Part shown: positions 60,394 to 64,000 of the stretch, one piece after another
How the letters are laid out: every line of letters starts with the position of its first letter
Position numbering within the stretch: the first letter of the stretch is position 1
Assembly (NCBI GenBank): GCA_963791595.1
Contig: CAWBTF010000012.1
Location: forward strand, 310,001 to 374,000
Length of the DNA: 64,000 bases
Origin: JAEMQF01 sp963791595
Lineage (GTDB): Bacteria > Pseudomonadota > Gammaproteobacteria > Burkholderiales > Burkholderiaceae_C
Direction of reading: 5' to 3'
Program-made: the position numbers and the translations under genes
Notes under the pieces: model-generated
The model's database searches: none
What the model saw: the letters and a program-made list of their open reading frames with translations, nothing else
What the model was told of the DNA's origin: nothing

Positions 60394-60532
60394 CACAGTT
60401 GCCCCCGGCTGCGCCCATGACACGGGCCGAACGCCGTTATCGGCACCGGACGATTGAGGCTGAGTGCTGAACGGCATCCGGTGCGGCGAGGTTCACGCCT
60501 GCGCTGCGCGGTTCGCAGGTCAACCGCGCGGC

Positions 60533-60991
60533 TTACTGCAACCCCTCGGCCAGGCCAGGCGGCAAGGGCACCGACATGACTTCGATGCCCTCTTCCTGCA
60601 AGGCCTGCGCTTCTTCGCGCGTCGCCCGGCCGCGAATGCCGCGTTGCGCGATTTCGCCGTAGTGGATGCGGCGCGCTTCCTCGGCGAAGCGCTCGCCGAC
60701 GTCGACAGTGTTGACCATCATCTGGCGCACCGCGCGCATCCACGCGGCTTGCGCAGCGGCGATCGGTTCGACGACATCCGGCCCCAGATGCGTGGCCACG
60801 ACCTCGGTGCCCGGCTCGCGCGCACCCGAGACGTTGAGCCGCGGCGCGCTGGGCAGGCGCGTGATCTCGGTGCCATTGCACATCGGGCAGGCGATCAGGC
60901 CACGCTCGCGCTGCGACTCGTAATCGCCTTCGCCGCCGAACCAGCCTTCGAACCGGTGGTCCAGGCTGCAGCGCAGGTCCAGGACTTTCAT
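60533..60991 (-). CDS. DUF1178 family protein
   Basis: Complete, 152 residues. MKVLDLRCSLDHRFEGWFGG with a CPMCNG zinc-ribbon-like pair, then YGEIAQRGIRGRATREEAQA and the C-terminal EGIEVMSVPLPPG, diagnostic of DUF1178. Function unknown. It is 7 bases after the NUDIX gene and probably cotranscribed with nuo genes, an order common in Burkholderiales. Confidence 0.9.
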   Translation of the reverse strand: MKVLDLRCSLDHRFEGWFGGEGDYESQRERGLIACPMCNGTEITRLPSAPRLNVSGAREPGTEVVATHLGPDVVEPIAAAQAAWMRAVRQMMVNTVDVGERFAEEARRIHYGEIAQRGIRGRATREEAQALQEEGIEVMSVPLPPGLAEGLQ

Positions 60992-60998
60992 GCGCCGA

Positions 60999-61628
60999 TT
61001 ATCGGCCTGGGCTCGGCGCCGGCGCGGCTTGCCACTGGATGCCCCAGCGCCCGGCGCGCCAATTCTGCAACCACATCAGGCCGATGAGGGTCTTGGCGTC
61101 GGTGAGTTCGCCGGCACCCGCCAGGGCTTCGAGCTCGTCTTGGCTGGAGATGACCACGTCGAGAAATTCACCTGTGTCGAGGTGTTGCGGCCCCAGGCTC
61201 AGGCCGCGCGCGAACCAGATTTCGATGCCTTCCGTCGAATACGCGATCGCGTTGTGGGTGATCGCGGCGCGCGCCCATTGCGCAGCTCGATAGCCGGTTT
61301 CTTCGGCGAGTTCGCGCATGCCGCAGGTGAGCGGCGCTTCGCCCGGCTCCAGTTTGCCGGCCGGAAACTCGAGCATCACCCGGCCCACCGGATGCCGCCA
61401 TTGGCGCTCCATCACGAGCCGGCCGTCGTCGAGCAGCGGGATCACCATCGCCGCACCCGGGTGCACGATGTATTCGCGCGAAGTCTGCCGGGCGTCGGGC
61501 AGGCGCACCACATCGCGCCGAACGTCGAGGAAACGGCCGTTGTAGACCTGCTCGGCATGCACCGGGGTTTCGCGCAAATGCGCGTCGCCGGCCAATTGAG
61601 CGCCGCCCGGCCGCTCGGCGTCGATCAA
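60999..61628 (-). CDS. NUDIX hydrolase (ADP-ribose pyrophosphatase type)
   Basis: Complete, 209 residues. The Nudix box is GKLEPGEAPLTCGMRELAEE followed by TGY (G-x5-E-x7-REU-x-EE-x-GU). VYNGRFLDVRRDVVRLPDAR and MERQWRHPVGRVMLEFPAGK are typical of ADP-ribose pyrophosphatases. It starts 7 bases after the nuoN stop, at the end of the nuo operon. Confidence 0.9.
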   Translation of the reverse strand: MIDAERPGGAQLAGDAHLRETPVHAEQVYNGRFLDVRRDVVRLPDARQTSREYIVHPGAAMVIPLLDDGRLVMERQWRHPVGRVMLEFPAGKLEPGEAPLTCGMRELAEETGYRAAQWARAAITHNAIAYSTEGIEIWFARGLSLGPQHLDTGEFLDVVISSQDELEALAGAGELTDAKTLIGLMWLQNWRAGRWGIQWQAAPAPSPGR

Positions 61629-61635
61629 GACCTGC

Positions 61636-63120
61636 TCACGTGGCGAGCGCCTTCACGATCGCCTGTTCGCACAGCGCCATCAGCGCACCGGGGAGCAAGC
61701 CGAACACCAGCACCGCGGCGCCGTTCAGCGACAACAGCGCGCGCACTTCGCCGGTGCTCGCAATCGGCAGCGTGTCGCTGGGCTCATCGAAGAACATCAC
61801 CTTCACCAGCCGCAGGTAGTAATACGCGCCGACCAGCGACATCAGCACCGCCGCGATGGCGAGCACGATGTAGCCGGTGACGTTGGTCGACACCAGCGCC
61901 TGCAGCACCGACAGCTTGGCGTAAAAACCCACCGTCGGCGGAATTCCGGCAAGCGAGAACATGAAGATCGCCATCACGCCGGCAAACCAGGGGCTGCGCC
62001 GTGCCAGGCCCTTGAAGTCGCCCACCTCCTCGGCCTCGAAACCTTGCCGCGACAGCAGCATGATCAGGCCGAAGGTGCCGAGCGTCGTGAGCACATAGGT
62101 GATCACGTAGAACATCGCCGAGCTGTACGCGTTGGCCGCGGACAACGTGTTGTTGTTCACCACGCCCGAGCACAGGCCGAGCAGCATGAAACCCATCTGC
62201 GCGATCGTCGAGTACGCAAGCATGCGTTTCAGGTTGGTCTGTGCGATCGCCGCCACGTTGCCGAGCAGCATCGAGCCGACGGAGAGCACGATCAGCATCT
62301 GCTGCCAATCGACCGCCAGGCCGAGCATGCCCTCCACCAGCAGGCGGATCGTGATCGCGAATGCCGCGAGCTTGGGCGCACCGCCGATCAGCAGCGTCAC
62401 CGCCGTCGGCGCGCCCTGGTACACGTCGGGTACCCACATGTGGAACGGCACCGCGCCGAGCTTGAAGCCCAGGCCAGAGACAACGAACACCACCCCGAGA
62501 ATGAGCACGCCCTTGTTGATCTGGCCGGTGCCGATGGCCTTGAACACTTCGTTGATCTCGAGCGAGCCGGTCGCGCCGTAGAGCATTGACAAACCGTAAA
62601 GCAGAAAGCCGCTGGCGAGCGCGCCGAGCACGAAATACTTCATCGCCGCTTCTGTCGCCGGCGCGTGGTCTCGGCGCAGCGCAGTCAGCGCGTACAGGCT
62701 CAGCGACATCAGCTCCAGGCCGAGGTAAACGACGAGGAAGTTGTTTGCCGACAGCATCACCAGAATGCCGAGCAGCGAGAACATCGTGAGCGAGAACAAC
62801 TCGCCCTTGAGCATGTCGCGCTGCGCGGCGTAGGGGCGTGCATAGGCGAGCGAGATCATCGTCGCGAGCGCCGCGAAGAAGCCGAGCAGGTGGCCCAGCG
62901 GGTCGGCCACGACCATGCGCTGCATCGCGTAGGTGGACGAGCCCTCGTTGAACGCCGCCAGGTGCATCAGCGCCACCGCGGCGAGTGTGGCCTGGGTGAG
63001 GCCGTAGGTAACTCGCTTGAGCGGGTCGGTCACCCACAGGTCGACCAGCGTGATCGCGCAGGCCATCGTGAGCAGCACGATCTCGGGGTAGGCGGCTTGC
63101 CAGTTCATGAGTGCGTTCAT
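61636..63120 (-). CDS. nuoN: NADH-quinone oxidoreductase subunit N
   Basis: Complete, 494 residues, about 14 membrane helices. An antiporter-like subunit of complex I that pumps protons. VYLGLELMSLSLYALTALRR, KYFVLGALASGFLLYGLSML, FKLGAVPFHMWVPDVYQGAP, TNLKRMLAYSTIAQMGFMLL and FSLAGIPPTVGFYAKLSVLQ carry the conserved Glu and Lys of the half-channels. It lies 13 bases after nuoM. Confidence 0.96.
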   Translation of the reverse strand: MNALMNWQAAYPEIVLLTMACAITLVDLWVTDPLKRVTYGLTQATLAAVALMHLAAFNEGSSTYAMQRMVVADPLGHLLGFFAALATMISLAYARPYAAQRDMLKGELFSLTMFSLLGILVMLSANNFLVVYLGLELMSLSLYALTALRRDHAPATEAAMKYFVLGALASGFLLYGLSMLYGATGSLEINEVFKAIGTGQINKGVLILGVVFVVSGLGFKLGAVPFHMWVPDVYQGAPTAVTLLIGGAPKLAAFAITIRLLVEGMLGLAVDWQQMLIVLSVGSMLLGNVAAIAQTNLKRMLAYSTIAQMGFMLLGLCSGVVNNNTLSAANAYSSAMFYVITYVLTTLGTFGLIMLLSRQGFEAEEVGDFKGLARRSPWFAGVMAIFMFSLAGIPPTVGFYAKLSVLQALVSTNVTGYIVLAIAAVLMSLVGAYYYLRLVKVMFFDEPSDTLPIASTGEVRALLSLNGAAVLVFGLLPGALMALCEQAIVKALAT

Positions 63121-63133
63121 GGTGCAGGCAGCC

Positions 63134-64000
63134 TCAATTCAGCTTCGACACGGCAACGTGCTTCAGCAGTTCGAGCACCGAGACGTGCATCACATCGGTG
63201 AACGGCTTCGGGTACAGGCCCATCCAGAGCACCGCAATGGCCAGCAGCGCGAGCATCGCGAATTCGCGCGGGTTGATGTCCGTCAGCTCGCGCACACGGT
63301 CGTTTCGCGATGGCGCCGAAATAGACGCGCTTGACCATCCACAGCGTGTACGCGGCACCGAACACGAGCGTCGTCGCGGCCAGTGCGGCGAGCCAGAAGT
63401 TCACCTTGGTCACGCCCAGAATCACCATCCATTCGCCGACGAATCCGCTGGTTCCAGGCAGGCCGCAATTGGCCATCGCAAACAGCACGGCGAACGCGGC
63501 GAACTTGGGCATCGTGTTGACCACGCCGCCGTAGGCCGCGATCTCGCGCGAGTGCACCCGGTCGTAGAGCACGCCGATGCACAGGAACATCGCGCCGGAA
63601 ATGAAGCCGTGCGACACCATCTGCACGATGCCGCCCGACACGGCGAGCTCGTTGCCCTTGCCGGCGGCGTCGAAGATGAAGAAGCCGAGCGTCACGAAGC
63701 CCATGTGGGCGACCGACGAATACGCGACGAGTTTCTTCATGTCTTGCTGCACCAGCGCCACCAGCCCGATGTACAGCACCGCGATCAGCGACAACGCGAC
63801 GATCAGCCACGCCCATTGGTGGCTCGCGTCGGGCGTGATCGGCAGCGAGAAGCGCAGGAAACCGTAGGCGCCGAGCTTGAGCATGATCGCCGCCAGCACC
63901 ACCGAGCCGCCGGTGGGCGCTTCCACGTGCGCGTCGGGCAGCCAGGTGTGCACCGGCCACATCGGCACCTTCACGGCGAACGCGAGCAGGAAGGCGAAGA
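63134..64000 (-). CDS. nuoM: NADH-quinone oxidoreductase subunit M (5' end outside the window, one frameshift)
   Basis: The C-terminal about 289 residues of NuoM. VPMWPVHTWLPDAHVEAPTG, GSVVLAAIMLKLGAYGFLRF, DMKKLVAYSSVAHMGFVTLG and GLPGTSGFVGEWMVILGV are invariant complex I antiporter motifs. Near 63302 one extra A (GCGAAACGACC for GCGAACGACC) shifts the frame; the C-terminus resumes as NDRVRELTDINPREFAMLAL and ends HVAVSKLN. Complex I loss by this indel is unlikely, so an error is suspected. Confidence 0.95.

Overview
This is a GC-rich chromosomal segment of a betaproteobacterium, most likely order Burkholderiales (Comamonadaceae/Sphaerotilaceae type). The call rests on the gene orders nuoM-nuoN-NUDIX-DUF1178, guaB-MFS-guaA and smpB/ratA-rnfH, and on a tripartite tricarboxylate (Bug-type) receptor. 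No rRNA, tRNA, CRISPR array or insertion sequence was recognised.

Layout. 1-10.37 kb is core-like and all on the minus strand: a type Vd patatin autotransporter (cut by the left edge), metY, a CoA-binding protein, aceA with a clear promoter and terminator, parC, an LD-carboxypeptidase, tadA and a J-domain-like protein. 10.39-36.2 kb is accessory: three TetR and two LysR regulators control short catabolic operons (mandelate racemase-like; OYE/hydrolases/SCP2; DHDPS-like/Bug receptor/SDR/D-tartrate dehydratase; thioesterase/OYE/SDR/quinone reductase; SDR/MATE; acyl-CoA ligase/SDR/HCCA isomerase/molybdopterin oxidoreductase/crotonase). 36.2-64 kb returns to core functions: guaA, guaB, smpB, ratA, rnfH, an isoquinoline-oxidoreductase-like pair, an RND pump, aroC, a second metY, nuoN and nuoM (cut by the right edge).

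Main finding. The accessory block lies exactly between the 3' end of guaA (36206) and a second, same-orientation copy of a guaA-3'-end-like sequence at 10392-10412. The 3' end of guaA is a known integration hotspot, so 10.4-36.2 kb is best read as a catabolic genomic island of about 25.8 kb whose integrase is missing or lost. The most distinctive cargo is the TetR-controlled 28.2-35.9 kb cluster. It holds two SDR paralogues that lack the catalytic tyrosine, and an HCCA-isomerase gene that overlaps a soluble molybdopterin oxidoreductase gene.

Caution on quality. Many genes carry single-base indels, often two or three close together that restore the frame, and often in short G, C or A runs. Core genes (parC, tadA, nuoM) are hit too. 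These look mostly like sequence errors, not true pseudogenes. They are densest at 13-30 kb. Frameshifted genes are annotated as one gene, with the breaks noted.
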